NCBI GenBank assembly: GCA_030427505.1
Contig: JAUICH010000012.1
Span: 105,921-169,920, forward strand
Source of the DNA: Verrucomicrobiia bacterium
Lineage (GTDB): Bacteria; Verrucomicrobiota; Verrucomicrobiia; Verrucomicrobiales; DEV007
Direction of reading: 5' to 3'
Length of the DNA stretch: 64,000 nt
Shown: positions 26,617-35,644 of the stretch, in pieces
How positions within the stretch are numbered: position 1 is the first letter of the stretch
Layout of the letters: each line of letters opens with the position of its first letter
Translations under genes and position numbers: made by a program
Notes under the pieces: model-generated
Databases searched by the model: none
The model's input: the letters and a program-made list of their open reading frames with translations, nothing else
What the model was told of the DNA's origin: nothing

Positions 26617-26892
26617 AGCGGATACGGAAGTGTGAGAGGTATGAGAGGTATCGGATTTATTAGAACCCAGCTTAGGATTTAAAATTTCACGCTCAGAGTC
26701 AAGATAAGTTACGAAACCAAATCTCCAAGCGAGATAAGACAATGGCAGAAAACTTCGTGCCGCGCCGGTACAGAAAATTGCCGCCGCCCTGGGAAGAAGG
26801 TGGGAAAACTCCCCTCGGGCGGCGGCTAGGGTAAGATCGTATCAGGGAAAACAGTAGGGCGCCCATTGCACGGCGCTCTCCCTCCGGTCCGC

Positions 26893-27138
26893 TCAATGCG
26901 GAAACGGATGCACCAGCCGGTGAAAGACCTTTCCTAACAAACGCCGCACCGGCCCCCGATGGCTGGCGCGGTGAAACAGCTCAGGCTTTGCCCGGTTCGC
27001 CCGCCACAACGTCAGGTCGCTGCAAAGCGTCGTTACTTTTTCGGTATTGGGAACCCGGTACCGGTCAAAAAAGTAGTTACCACGATTCATAGGGTGATCG
27101 GTTCGAATTTCGTGCGCTTTGATTACGCCGTCTTTCAC
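26893..27138 (-). CDS. Possible small protein downstream of the ECF sigma gene
   Basis: The 81-residue frame has a plausible composition (HPMNRGNYFFDRYRVPNTEK, CSDLTLWRANRAKPEL) but no recognised domain, signal or membrane segment. It follows the ECF sigma gene on the same strand by about 95 bp, where an anti-sigma factor might be expected. The zinc-type anti-sigma pattern (HxxxCxxC) is not seen. GC-rich, partly repetitive sequence on both sides weakens the case. It may be spurious or a remnant. Confidence 0.3.
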   Translation of the reverse strand: MKDGVIKAHEIRTDHPMNRGNYFFDRYRVPNTEKVTTLCSDLTLWRANRAKPELFHRASHRGPVRRLLGKVFHRLVHPFPH

Positions 27139-27222
27139 GGAACCGGTTGCGGGAGAATTCCGGCGCCCTGGGAGGTTCCCTCCCCCCGGGGAGGAGGGGG
27201 GAAGGAACGGCAGCGGGCCTCC

Positions 27223-27241
27223 GCCGCCTTCTTCAGGCGGC
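27223..27241 (-). terminator. Hairpin at the end of the ECF sigma gene
   Basis: GCCGCC-TTCTTCA-GGCGGC (6-bp stem) spans the stop codon of the sigma factor gene. It is GC-rich but lacks a T run on the minus strand, so it could be an intergenic palindrome rather than a true terminator. Confidence 0.35.
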
Positions 27242-27856
27242 CTCAGCCGTACCAGGGGGGAAACCAGGATTGATCCAGAGAGTCTGAAGATGCCGTTGCA
27301 GGGACTTCTTCGCCCGGTGGATCAGCACCCACAGGTTCGCCTGGCTGATCTTCAGGGACCGGGTGATCTCCTCCGTCGAAAGACCCTGGATCTCCCGCAT
27401 GCGGAAGGCCGCCGCCGTCTTCGCCGGCAGCATTTCCAGCGCTTCATCCAGCACTTTGAAGAATTCCACCTGCTCGGCCTCCCTCTCGGGGTCGCCGTGC
27501 CAACTGCGGTCCAGCGCTTCGCTGCGCTCGTCAAAGCTCTTCCGCGAGTCGTCGTCCCGGCCAAAGGACTCCGTATCCACAAAGATGGAACGGCGGGCGT
27601 TGGACCGGTAGTGGTCGATGATCTTGTTGCGCAAGATGCTCAGCAGCCAGGTCCGCTCGGACGAATCGCCCCGGAAACGCTCCCGGGCATTCCAGGCGGA
27701 AACAAAGGTGTCCTGCACCAGGTCCTCCGCCGTGGCGCGGTCGCGCACGCGGTTGTTCGCCACAGCCAGGAGATAGTCTCCATACTCAGCTATCCAGTTG
27801 GCCGGCTCCAGTTCGTGCCGATCCTCCCGGTTCTTTTTGGGTTGTTGCGTGGTCAT
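27233..27856 (-). CDS. ECF-type RNA polymerase sigma factor
   Basis: The 207-residue protein directs RNA polymerase to alternative promoters. Sigma region 2 is visible at about 25-95 (RDRATAEDLVQDTFVSAWNA, TWLLSILRNKIIDHYR). Sigma region 4 is at about 145-195 (FRMREIQGLSTEEITRSLKI, NLWVLIHRAKKSLQRHL). The linker between them is longer than usual and charged. No obvious anti-sigma factor follows. It lies just downstream of a TetR gene and a small gene on the same strand, so transcript regulation by TetR is possible. Confidence 0.92.
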   Translation of the reverse strand: MTTQQPKKNREDRHELEPANWIAEYGDYLLAVANNRVRDRATAEDLVQDTFVSAWNARERFRGDSSERTWLLSILRNKIIDHYRSNARRSIFVDTESFGRDDDSRKSFDERSEALDRSWHGDPEREAEQVEFFKVLDEALEMLPAKTAAAFRMREIQGLSTEEITRSLKISQANLWVLIHRAKKSLQRHLQTLWINPGFPPGTAEAA

Positions 27857-27928
27857 GTTCGTTAGATTGGGAAGTGAAATGGTTCGATTGCTTATTTGAA
27901 AGGGATGGCGGAGACGGCCTTCACGGCT

Positions 27929-28174
27929 TCAGGCTTGGGCCGCCTCCGCGGCGGTGAAAGAGGGAGCAGACAAGCGGCGGATCGCGCACAGTTCCCCCCG
28001 GCTGGTCGCCATAAATGAGGCAGCGTCCAGCCCGCCTACCCGGCAGACACCCGGTTTCGAATCCACCGGGGCTTCCAGTCCGCGTTTCCGGATGTCAGGC
28101 GCTACAACCGGATGGGCCGCGCCAAAGAAAGCGGTGTAGGGCGACTGCAAAAGGGAAGTAGGGAAATCAGTCAT
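27929..28174 (-). CDS. Small hypothetical gene behind a TetR-type operator
   Basis: The 81-residue frame starts at 28174 with MTDFPTSLLQSPYTAFFG and includes two Cys (GVCRVGG, GELCAI). No family is recognised and no signal or membrane helix is seen. An operator-like palindrome 26 bp upstream closely matches the one in front of the tetR gene, so this could be a regulated target gene. There is no Shine-Dalgarno in front of the ATG, only CCCTCCC. It is 72 bp upstream of the ECF sigma gene on the same strand. Coding status is uncertain. Confidence 0.42.
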   Translation of the reverse strand: MTDFPTSLLQSPYTAFFGAAHPVVAPDIRKRGLEAPVDSKPGVCRVGGLDAASFMATSRGELCAIRRLSAPSFTAAEAAQA

Positions 28175-28200
28175 GGGAGGGATAATGTTTGGATATTGAA

Positions 28201-28218
28201 ACAGACAAGTCTGTCTGG
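28201..28218 (-). promoter_or_regulatory. TetR-type operator, copy 2
   Basis: ACAGACAAGTCTGTCTGG is an imperfect palindrome (CAGACA-AGTC-TGTCTG). It matches the operator in front of tetR at 15 of 18 positions. It lies between the tetR stop and the downstream small gene, so TetR probably controls that gene, and perhaps the ECF sigma gene after it. Confidence 0.6.
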
Positions 28219-28239
28219 TCTAACTTACAAAAAAAATGA

Positions 28240-28833
28240 TCAGCGGCACTTTTCGGCTTCGCACAATTCGCGGGCGGTGCGTTTCGCCGCTTCCACCGGC
28301 CACAGGACCCGCAGGTTCTGCGCTTCCGTGGTGGCGCCGGAATAAAGGAGAAACAGGGAATCCCCCACTTCCCGCGCCCGCTCTTCGCTGCCGGAAAATT
28401 CCATGGCCAGCTTCCGGAAAAAGTCGCGGATCGACAGTTTGTGATCCATCACCTGCCGCACCAGCGCTTCGCCGCCACCGGTACAGGTCACCGTGGCCGT
28501 ATTGGAATAGGGACAGCCCCGGAAATCGCTCGCGGCCAGGTATTCGCCCAACTTGGAAAAATAAAGGTCCAGTTTGTCGATTGCCGTTCCGGGCCCTTCC
28601 AACAGTTTCTGGCGGTTGCACTCGGAATTCTCGTGCGCCGCTTCCAGCCAAGCCTCGCAGAGAGACTCCTTGGTCGGAAAGTGATGGTAGAACGTCGCCT
28701 TGGCCGTTTCGGCCTTCTCGATGATCTCGTTGATCCCCACGCCGCCGTATCCGCGCTCGTGAAAGAGCTGCGCGGCCGTCCGGAGAATCCGGTCCCGGGC
28801 ATTGGGTTTACGCGTGGTGGTCACACATTTCAT
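28240..28833 (-). CDS. TetR-family transcriptional regulator
   Basis: This 197-residue repressor has an N-terminal helix-turn-helix (ILRTAAQLFHERGYGGVGIN, KATFYHHFPTKESL) and a helical ligand-binding domain with a FRGCPYSNTA motif, found in several TetR subfamilies. TetR proteins usually sense small hydrophobic molecules. Its own promoter overlaps an 18-bp palindrome, so autoregulation is likely. The ATG used here (28833) sits only a few bases after the predicted -10, so the transcript may be leaderless, or a GTG at 28824 may be the start. Ligand unknown. Confidence 0.9.
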   Translation of the reverse strand: MKCVTTTRKPNARDRILRTAAQLFHERGYGGVGINEIIEKAETAKATFYHHFPTKESLCEAWLEAAHENSECNRQKLLEGPGTAIDKLDLYFSKLGEYLAASDFRGCPYSNTATVTCTGGGEALVRQVMDHKLSIRDFFRKLAMEFSGSEERAREVGDSLFLLYSGATTEAQNLRVLWPVEAAKRTARELCEAEKCR

Positions 28834-28862
28834 ATAATACAGACAGGTTTGTCTGTCAAAGA
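28834..28862 (-). promoter_or_regulatory. tetR promoter with overlapping operator
   Basis: On the minus strand, TTGACA (-35) is followed after 17 bp by TATATG, or after 14 bp by TATTAT, as -10. The palindrome ACAGACAGGTTTGTCTGT at 28839-28856 (7-bp arms, ACAGACA and TGTCTGT) fills the spacer. This is the standard layout for self-repression by a TetR protein. The same sequence recurs at 28201. Confidence 0.7.
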
Positions 28863-29003
28863 AAACGACTCAGCCCCTCGTTTCCTTACACGACATTTTT
28901 CTTTGTCCGCTCGTGACGGCCAGCAATGCCCCTCCGCGATCCCGCGGGTACGGAAGAGCACAGAGCCGGATCTCTGAAGAAAATGCGGTGTCCCACCGAT
29001 AGC

Positions 29004-30503
29004 CTACAGCTCCGGCACGTCCCAGTAGGGAATGCCGCCCTCTTTCAACTGCTTCTCATACAGCTCAAAATAGGGCCGGGTGGGCGAGTTCGGCGCCTCT
29101 TCATTCACCATCATGGGAACCGTCTCGACCCACCAGGTGTCGTAGGCTTCCCGCATCTTCGCCACTTCCTCGGGGTGCTCCTGGATGACGTTCTCCTTTT
29201 CAAAGGAATCGGTCTCGATGTCATAGAGTTCTTTATTGTTCACCAGCCGGAACCGCTCCGTGCGCACCGCGCAGTTCTTGTACTTGGATTCGTTCGGGTC
29301 CGCGCCTTTCGGCCAGCGGCCCTGATGGACAAACAAAAAGCGGTCCGCCCACTCCGCGCCATCCGGGTTTTCCAGCAGCGGCAGCATGCTGCGGCCCTTT
29401 ATCTGTCCATTGTCCGGCAGCTTCGCTCCAGTCAAATCCGCGAAGGTCGGAAACAGGTCGATGTGCGCGGTCAGCGCGCCGATGTCCTTTCCTTCCGGCA
29501 GCACGCCTTTCCAACGCCAGAAGGCGGGCACGCTGGTGCCTCCCTCGTAGGGCGAGCCCTTTCCGCTCTTGAAGCCATAGGTGTCCACCAGCACACGCTT
29601 GCCGTTCAGCTTGCCGTTGCGCCCGGCCTGACCGTTGTCGGTCATAAAAATGAGCAGCGTGTTCTCGTACAGCCCCCACTCCTCCATCTTCTCCATCATG
29701 AGCCCCATGTTGTCGTCGATGTTCTTGATCATCCCATAGCGGCCGGCGGTGTCTTCGTCGAAGCCCATGTCCAGGAACGGCTTCTTGTACTCCTCTGGCG
29801 CGATGTAGGGCCCGTGCGGCGCGTTGGTTGAAACGTAGGCAAAGAAAGGCTGCCCGGCCTTGTCCTGTTCTTTGATCCAACCCAGCGCGGCCTGGAAAAA
29901 CACGTCCGTGCAGAAGCCTCTTGTCTGCACGAAGGCGCCATTGTGCCGGATGACATTGTCGAAGTAGCGGCCTTCCGCTTCCGTATTCGGCGGCGCATCG
30001 GCACAGCTGCTGTCGTATGCCTGGCCAATGCCGCCCGCGCCGTGAATGAAGACTTCCGTGAAACCCCGGTTTTGAGGTTGGTAGGCTTCTTCATCGCCCA
30101 GGTGCCACTTTCCGAAAATACCCGTGGCATATCCGGCATTTACCAGAGCCTCCGGCAGCGTCTTGGCATCCAGCGTCATCCGTTCCCGTTCCAAAATGGT
30201 GTGCGTAACCCCGTTCTGAAACTCATGCCGCCCGGTCATGATGGCCGAACGCGTCGGCGCGCAGGTGGGGCTGACATGGAAGTCCATGAAGCGCGTGGAC
30301 AGGCCATACAGCCGGTCGAGATTCGGTGTCTGGATGTAAGGATTGCCCAGGCAACTCAGGTCCCCCTTTCCTTGGTCATCCGTCATGACCAGAATGATAT
30401 TGGGGCGGCTCCCCGCCAGATCTTTGGCGGAGGCGGAAAAGGTTCCGGTCAGCAGACTGAGCGAAACGGCGACCAGGGCGGGAAAGAGCGAACGGAGGTT
30501 CAT
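29004..30503 (-). CDS. Exported sulfatase
   Basis: This 499-residue arylsulfatase-like enzyme has a signal segment (ALVAVSLSLLTGTFSASA), RPNIILVMTDDQGKGDLS with the metal Asp pair, and CAPTRSAIMTG with the Cys precursor of formylglycine. FGKWHLGDE and FMTDNGQAGRNGKLNGKR follow. It would remove sulfate from a sugar or phenol sulfate outside the cytoplasm. The ATG at 30503 is preferred over a TTG two codons upstream. It is 46 bp after another sulfatase, so the two are probably co-transcribed. Confidence 0.9.
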   Translation of the reverse strand: MNLRSLFPALVAVSLSLLTGTFSASAKDLAGSRPNIILVMTDDQGKGDLSCLGNPYIQTPNLDRLYGLSTRFMDFHVSPTCAPTRSAIMTGRHEFQNGVTHTILERERMTLDAKTLPEALVNAGYATGIFGKWHLGDEEAYQPQNRGFTEVFIHGAGGIGQAYDSSCADAPPNTEAEGRYFDNVIRHNGAFVQTRGFCTDVFFQAALGWIKEQDKAGQPFFAYVSTNAPHGPYIAPEEYKKPFLDMGFDEDTAGRYGMIKNIDDNMGLMMEKMEEWGLYENTLLIFMTDNGQAGRNGKLNGKRVLVDTYGFKSGKGSPYEGGTSVPAFWRWKGVLPEGKDIGALTAHIDLFPTFADLTGAKLPDNGQIKGRSMLPLLENPDGAEWADRFLFVHQGRWPKGADPNESKYKNCAVRTERFRLVNNKELYDIETDSFEKENVIQEHPEEVAKMREAYDTWWVETVPMMVNEEAPNSPTRPYFELYEKQLKEGGIPYWDVPEL

Positions 30504-30549
30504 TGGCAATCTGAGGGGGGTTGTTAGAGAAAATCGAAAGGGCGGGAGG

Positions 30550-32067
30550 TTACTTTTTCAAGAGCTTCTGTTTTTCCTGCCAGGATAGGGTGCGGTCGAA
30601 CAGGATTCCATAGTCCTGGTACCCGTGGTAGTTCACCGATTTCTGTTTCCAGGCGGCCAGTTCCCGGTCGTAAAGCGCGCGCATTTTCTTGAGGGACGCC
30701 ACGCTATTCGCGTCGTTCACCAGACTTCGCAGTTCCAGCGGGTCCGCCGCCAGATGGTAAAGTTCCTCCGCCGGGACAAAGTCGCCACCACCGTAGTTCC
30801 AGAACACGTACTTCCAGTCCCGCGTCATGACGCCAAAGCTGTGCACCTCCTGAGGTCCCCAGACATTGATGAGCGGCAGCGCCTCCCGCACCGCCGCGTT
30901 CGGGTCGTCCAGAATGGGCAACAGGCTCTTTCCGTCCAGGCCATCCGGCGCCTTCACCCCCCCCAGGGCCAGAATGGTGGGCGCGAAATCCACGTTCCCC
31001 GTAAGAGCGCGGGTGCGGAGCTGCTTCCCGCTGTTCGGGCTCCGGGGATCGAAAATAATCAGCGGCACGCGGGAGGATTCCTCATACGGCAGCACTTTGG
31101 ACCCATAGCCGTGCGACCCGCAGAGGTAGCCGTTGTCCGAGGTGTAAATGACCACCGTATTGTCCTTCACCCCACTGTCCTCCAGTGCCTGACGGATCAT
31201 GCCCACCGCCACGTCGATGCCGTAGACCTGCTGATGGTAAGTGGCCATCACCTCGTCATAGCGGTCCGCATAGCCCCAGCTTTCGAAGCGTTCGTACTGC
31301 CGCCCCTGGCGGCTCTGCCGGGAAAAGTGCTTTCCGAATTCCCGGCCATAGTTAGCCGGTTTGGTGAAGGCCTTCCCCTTGTAAACTTCGTCGAAACGCG
31401 GGTCCGGCGTCGCGGGTTTGTGGGGTGCTTTGAAGCTGATGGAAAGGCAAAAGGGCTTCCCTGTCCCCGCCGCTTCCCGGATAAAGTCCCGCCCAAACGC
31501 TCCATAGGACAGCGTGGAATGTCGAAACTCCTTCGCGTAGTGAGCCATGGACTCGTTCTTCGCCGTCTGATAAGAGGTCTGCCCCGGTCCCCCGCCCCAT
31601 TTATCGAAGTCTGTCTCCGGCAGCACTCCCGGCTTTTCCGGGTCGGAGGTGACTTCAAAACCAAACTTTCCGGCAAAGGCGGTCTGGTAACCCGCGCCGC
31701 GCAGGAGCTTAGGGTAGGACTGTGCCCACAGCTGGTCCAGCAGCGCGCCGCGGTCGAAATTACAGCCCGTGCGGTACTCATACAACCCCGTCATCACACT
31801 GGCCCGGCTGGCCATGCAGATGGCGGTGGTGTCATAGTGATTGTCGAACACCATGCCGTCCCGGGCCAGCCCATCCAGATTTGGGGTCCGCACGTCCGGA
31901 TTCCCATAGCAGCCCAAGGAGTAGAACGTCTGGTCGTCCGCCATCAGGAACACAATGTTTGGCGGCTTCTTCCCAGTGGTCTCCGCCGCGCCCGCCCGGT
32001 CCGCACCGGGCAGCGCGACCATCCAGCAAAGGACGATCCAAAAGAAAGAAGGGGGGAGTCTATTCAT
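30550..32067 (-). CDS. Exported sulfatase
   Basis: This 505-residue sulfatase has a signal segment ([20 protein letters not shown]), [20 protein letters not shown] and [11 protein letters not shown]. The formylglycine motif here is C-x-A-S-R rather than C-x-P-S-R, an accepted variant. [14 protein letters not shown] replaces the common GKWHLG segment, and [17 protein letters not shown] ends the metal site. It is the upstream member of a tandem sulfatase pair, with different specificity likely because the two share only the fold motifs. Confidence 0.88.
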   Translation of the reverse strand: MNRLPPSFFWIVLCWMVALPGADRAGAAETTGKKPPNIVFLMADDQTFYSLGCYGNPDVRTPNLDGLARDGMVFDNHYDTTAICMASRASVMTGLYEYRTGCNFDRGALLDQLWAQSYPKLLRGAGYQTAFAGKFGFEVTSDPEKPGVLPETDFDKWGGGPGQTSYQTAKNESMAHYAKEFRHSTLSYGAFGRDFIREAAGTGKPFCLSISFKAPHKPATPDPRFDEVYKGKAFTKPANYGREFGKHFSRQSRQGRQYERFESWGYADRYDEVMATYHQQVYGIDVAVGMIRQALEDSGVKDNTVVIYTSDNGYLCGSHGYGSKVLPYEESSRVPLIIFDPRSPNSGKQLRTRALTGNVDFAPTILALGGVKAPDGLDGKSLLPILDDPNAAVREALPLINVWGPQEVHSFGVMTRDWKYVFWNYGGGDFVPAEELYHLAADPLELRSLVNDANSVASLKKMRALYDRELAAWKQKSVNYHGYQDYGILFDRTLSWQEKQKLLKK

Positions 32068-32166
32068 GGCAGCCAGCAGGCAGGGTGGACCGGAGCATGA
32101 ACCGGTTGCCCAGGGAACTCAAGCCCCCTCCCATGGCCTCTTCGCGCGGTACCGGAGGGAGACTTC

Positions 32167-32943
32167 TCACTCCACCGGCGGCCTCATCTTCTCAAACTGA
32201 GCCAGTTGGAAATTCTCAATGTCCCAGCCATGCAGGTTGGAAATATCGCTGTCGCTCTTGCGCTGCGTGGCCAGCATGGGATCCGCGCCAAAAACCGCAT
32301 CGGAGGTCAGTGACTCCGAACGCATCCAGACGTCAAACCCCAGAATCTCCCAAGAGGACGCTTCATCGATCAAGTCCTCCGTGTCCTCCGGAATGGCCTC
32401 CAGCATCCGTCTCCAGTACCCCCTGGAGTAACCGCAGGCGTGGTAGGCATTCGGGTTCTCCACAAGCCGCAGGAGATTCCTGGAATGCCGCGCCGGAGGC
32501 TGGGTGTAAGTGGCGCCCAGAAAAAACAGATCCCAGTCTTCCGCCGAAAGATCCTCCAGAATCCCCGCCCAGACCCGCGCGGGGACATCCAGTAGCTTCA
32601 CGTCGTCCTCGAATACCAGGATCCGCTCGAACCCGCGCTCTTCCGCGTCCGCCACCACCCCCCGGTGCGCGGCAATGCAACCGCACTTGGCCAGAAAGGA
32701 ATAGCGGGTTTCCTTCCCCTCGGGTTGGATGAATCGCTCCAGGTGCTCCAGTTCCGGCCCCTTGAAATTCACTCCCGCGTAGCGTTCCACCACCCCGCTC
32801 AGGCCAAATTCGCCAAAGTGGTCCAGCGTTTCGTTCCAACGGTCGTTCCTGTGGTCCAAATTGACGCAGTAAACGTGATCGAAGTGCCTGGAAAGTAACT
32901 GACCCACCGTGGGTCCGGGTTCGTCTGCTGTTTTCGCGCTCAT
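32167..32943 (-). CDS. Glycosyltransferase family 25-like protein
   Basis: The 258-residue cytoplasmic protein starts with FDHVYCVNLDHRNDRWNETL, the N-terminal pattern of GT25 (LPS and collagen galactosyltransferase-like) enzymes. AAHRGVVADAEERGFERILV leads to the metal-binding VFEDDV (about residue 116), and LFFLGATYTQP fits the donor site region. It may add a sugar to an envelope glycan. It is 100 bp upstream of two sulfatase genes on the same strand, so joint action on a sulfated or decorated glycan is possible but not shown. Confidence 0.72.
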   Translation of the reverse strand: MSAKTADEPGPTVGQLLSRHFDHVYCVNLDHRNDRWNETLDHFGEFGLSGVVERYAGVNFKGPELEHLERFIQPEGKETRYSFLAKCGCIAAHRGVVADAEERGFERILVFEDDVKLLDVPARVWAGILEDLSAEDWDLFFLGATYTQPPARHSRNLLRLVENPNAYHACGYSRGYWRRMLEAIPEDTEDLIDEASSWEILGFDVWMRSESLTSDAVFGADPMLATQRKSDSDISNLHGWDIENFQLAQFEKMRPPVE

Positions 32944-33175
32944 CTATTCTTCATCCGCGACAGGGAAAGCCGGAAACTCCTCGTCACCGTGACTCTACTG
33001 AATGTGGAGGGATAGAATATTTTCTCAGGTTTGTCCTATCGCCCTAGGCCCGGTTCATGTAAAGGGATCGGCTTCACATATTACGAACGACGGTGTAACC
33101 ATTGGTGATTCAGCAGGCGGATCCGCACCGGCCACCGCCGGCGTAACCTCCCTCTGAATCAGACATATCTGACTG

Positions 33176-34144
33176 ATGAAGTCTTTCACTCCTTACCTGG
33201 CGCTCCCGGGTTTTTTAACTTTCTTGTTGGCAAGCGGCACCGGCAGCCACGCCGAAAGCCCCGCGCCCACCTCCGCGGAACGCTTTCAGGACGCGCCCGA
33301 AACCCGCGCGCCCGAACAGCTCTACGCCCCCGAGATCCTGGGCGTGCCGGAGCCCAAGCACGTGGACGTGAAGTGGAGCGCCTACTACGTCACGCCCCTG
33401 ACCCAGGTTTCCAAAGGAAACGGCACCACCATTACCTTTACCGGCGAGGGCGGTTCCGAGACGCCCTTTTCCGTGACGCCTGAATCCTACCGGCGCGCCG
33501 AAATGGAGTCCCTGGCCATGGCGGTGGATGCCAGCGGCGAAAAACGCTTCGGTTACCGCGTCCGGAAAGGCCTATGGAAAGAACTGCCCGCCGGCTGTAA
33601 AGGCATGGGCAACCGCACCAACCCCCTCGTCCCCCTGGTCCACGTCTCCGCCGATCAGGACCTCTACCCTTACGGGTCCATGGTCTACGTCCCCCAGGCC
33701 GCCGGGATCGACCTCGGAAACGGCAACCGGATGACCGGCTACTTCTGGGTCGCCGACTCCGGTGGCGCCGTTGACGGGCAGCATTTCGATCTCTTCGTGG
33801 GAGAAAAGACCGATTTCCAGGCCTTTGTGGACGCCGTCAAGGAGCCCATGCAGCCTGTCCAAATCTATCCCCTCCCTTCCGTGGAAAAAGCCTGGAACCC
33901 GGAAACCGCAGCTGGCCTCGCTCGCATCCTGACCGCGAACGGGGTCCTGGCCGAAGAAGACGCCGATACCCCCGATGCCCGGCGGAAAGCCCTCATCGCG
34001 TTCCAAAAACAGTGGGTCCTCATTCCTCCCGCCGAATACGGCTACCCGGAAGCCGCCACCACACTCTGGTATCTGACGCAGGCCGCTCTTTCCGCCGCTC
34101 AGGCTGAAAAGACGGCCACTGCCAAGGTTGGCGAAGACAGGTAG
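33176..34144 (+). CDS. Exported 3D-domain protein
   Basis: The 322-residue protein has a signal peptide (MKSFTPYLALPGFLTFLLAS). A double-psi beta-barrel 3D domain spans about residues 150-210, marked by YPYGSMVYV, GYFWVADSGGAVDG and HFDLFVG; conserved Asp near 160, at 194 and at 205 give the name. 3D domains occur in lytic transglycosylases such as MltA and in cell-wall resuscitation factors, so a peptidoglycan-related role is likely. The catalytic part of MltA is not evident, so cleavage activity is uncertain. It is divergent from the GT25 gene. Confidence 0.75.
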   Translation: MKSFTPYLALPGFLTFLLASGTGSHAESPAPTSAERFQDAPETRAPEQLYAPEILGVPEPKHVDVKWSAYYVTPLTQVSKGNGTTITFTGEGGSETPFSVTPESYRRAEMESLAMAVDASGEKRFGYRVRKGLWKELPAGCKGMGNRTNPLVPLVHVSADQDLYPYGSMVYVPQAAGIDLGNGNRMTGYFWVADSGGAVDGQHFDLFVGEKTDFQAFVDAVKEPMQPVQIYPLPSVEKAWNPETAAGLARILTANGVLAEEDADTPDARRKALIAFQKQWVLIPPAEYGYPEAATTLWYLTQAALSAAQAEKTATAKVGEDR

Positions 34145-34193
34145 CCAGCCTCTGCGGAAACTTGACTTCGGTTCGCAAGAATCCCGCAATACC

Positions 34194-34802
34194 TCACACG
34201 TCCATCTGGCGAAAGGTCAGGTTGACTCGCTCGGTGAGCCCTTTCTTCGTGGGAGGGAGGCGGTGGAGCCAGTGGGTTTGTGTGGGGCCTTTCATTTCCA
34301 GGAGGCTGCCGTGTTCCAGGGTCAGGGAGACGGTTTCCTTCGTGGCCTTGTGCTTGAAGGAGAATTTCCGTTCGGCGCCCAGGCTGAGGGAGGCGATGGC
34401 GCCGTGGCGGACCAGCATTTTCTCGCCATCGCTGTGCCAGGCCATGCCTTCGCTGCCGTCGTGGTAGAGATTGAGGAGACAGGAGTTGAAACGCTCCCCG
34501 GTTCGCTCCTCTGCAATGGCTTTTAACTTCAACAAGTCTTCGGTCCAGGCCAGAGCCCGCTTGGTGGCGCCGGAGTAGGTATACTCGTAGGCTTCATCTC
34601 CATACCACGCCACCTTTCGCGCGGTCTGAATGCGGCGGCCAAAGATGACGGCCTCGTCCGGGCGCCAGGGAATGTCTTTCTGGAGAGCCTCCAGAAACCG
34701 GCCGGCCTCCGGCACGCTCATGACCGGGCCGTGATAGTGAACCACTCCATCGCTCGGCAGCAGATTCACCGCTGGATCTGGGGCGAACAAGTCCCGCATC
34801 AC
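34194..34802 (-). CDS. alkB: AlkB-like DNA repair dioxygenase
   Basis: This 202-residue Fe(II)/2-oxoglutarate dioxygenase oxidatively removes alkyl groups from DNA or RNA bases. NLYHDGSEGMAWHSDGEKML carries the His123-x-Asp125 iron ligands, THWLHRLPP supplies the distal His (177 or 180), and ERVNLTFR has the Arg192 that binds 2-oxoglutarate. It belongs to the ABH2/ABH3-like bacterial group rather than short E. coli AlkB. It is 18 bp downstream of another 2OG oxygenase and in the same cluster as ada, suggesting induction by alkylation damage. Confidence 0.92.
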   Translation of the reverse strand: MMRDLFAPDPAVNLLPSDGVVHYHGPVMSVPEAGRFLEALQKDIPWRPDEAVIFGRRIQTARKVAWYGDEAYEYTYSGATKRALAWTEDLLKLKAIAEERTGERFNSCLLNLYHDGSEGMAWHSDGEKMLVRHGAIASLSLGAERKFSFKHKATKETVSLTLEHGSLLEMKGPTQTHWLHRLPPTKKGLTERVNLTFRQMDV

Positions 34803-34820
34803 TTCCCCATCCTTCCAAGC

Positions 34821-35537
34821 TTAGCTATTCGCGTCATGAAAAATCACGCCGGCGGTGTGGCGCTGGCCGGTGTGAACCTCGCTCACGCCGTGACGCATTT
34901 GGGCCCGCGTATATCCCCGCGCGCTTTTCACGGGCCGGAAGTTCGTGGTGAACATCAGCATGTCGCCACGCCGGGGAGAGAGCACAATGGCCTTCGACTG
35001 CGCCCGCGGAATCTGCTCCGTCATGACAAACTCCCCGCCCGTGTAGTCCTGCCCCGGTTCGTTCAGGAACAGCACCAACTGCATGGGAAAGAAAATATCT
35101 CCATACAGGTCCTGGTGCAGCGCGTTGTAACCGGTCGCCCCATACTGAAGGATGAGGGCCGTTGGTTTCGTCTGCCCGTTCTGGTGACAAAGCGTCCGCA
35201 ATTCCTCAAAGCTCGCCGGAAACCGCCGCTCCAGGCGCAGCCATTCCATCCACTGGTTCGCAATGGGCGCCAGCCGCGGATACACCGTCTCCCGGATCGT
35301 CTGAAGCACCTCCGGCAGAGGATAGGAGAAATACTTGTATTCTCCCCGCCCGTACTTGTGCCGCTCCATCACCACGGCCTTCCGGTAGAGTTCCGCCTTC
35401 GAAAAATCCCGGATTAACCCCGCGCAAGCCTTTGCCCCCAGCACCCCCGGCGCCAATGCGTACCCCCGCGCGTGAAAGTCCGCCTCTACTTCAGCCCAGT
35501 TCAGCTTCTCCAGCTTTTTCTTCAGTGTCTCGCTCAT
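34821..35537 (-). CDS. 2OG-Fe(II) oxygenase in the ada cluster
   Basis: This 238-residue oxygenase of prolyl-hydroxylase-like fold contains NALHQDLYGDIFFPMQLVLF (His-x-Asp iron ligands) and YTGGEFVMTEQIPR. VHTGQRHTAGVIFHDA has the likely distal His and 2OG-binding Arg. It is not an AlkB, and its substrate is unknown. Sitting between ada and alkB on the same strand, it may act in the adaptive response. The ATG at 35537 is preferred over an in-frame TTG at 35546. Confidence 0.8.
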   Translation of the reverse strand: MSETLKKKLEKLNWAEVEADFHARGYALAPGVLGAKACAGLIRDFSKAELYRKAVVMERHKYGRGEYKYFSYPLPEVLQTIRETVYPRLAPIANQWMEWLRLERRFPASFEELRTLCHQNGQTKPTALILQYGATGYNALHQDLYGDIFFPMQLVLFLNEPGQDYTGGEFVMTEQIPRAQSKAIVLSPRRGDMLMFTTNFRPVKSARGYTRAQMRHGVSEVHTGQRHTAGVIFHDANS

Positions 35538-35644
35538 CGGCTTCAAAAGATCCGTTTACCAAACAGACGATGTCATTTCTCCCACAACTACGCCCACCAC
35601 TCCAACGTTTCACCTCTCTCATCTTTCACGCTTCCGCCACCCCA

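Noticed and set aside
33160..33178. Third TetR operator near the 3D-domain gene (TCAGACATATCTGA)
   Set aside because: Arms and spacer differ from the two operators at 28.2 and 28.8 kb, and the similarity is limited to AGACA.
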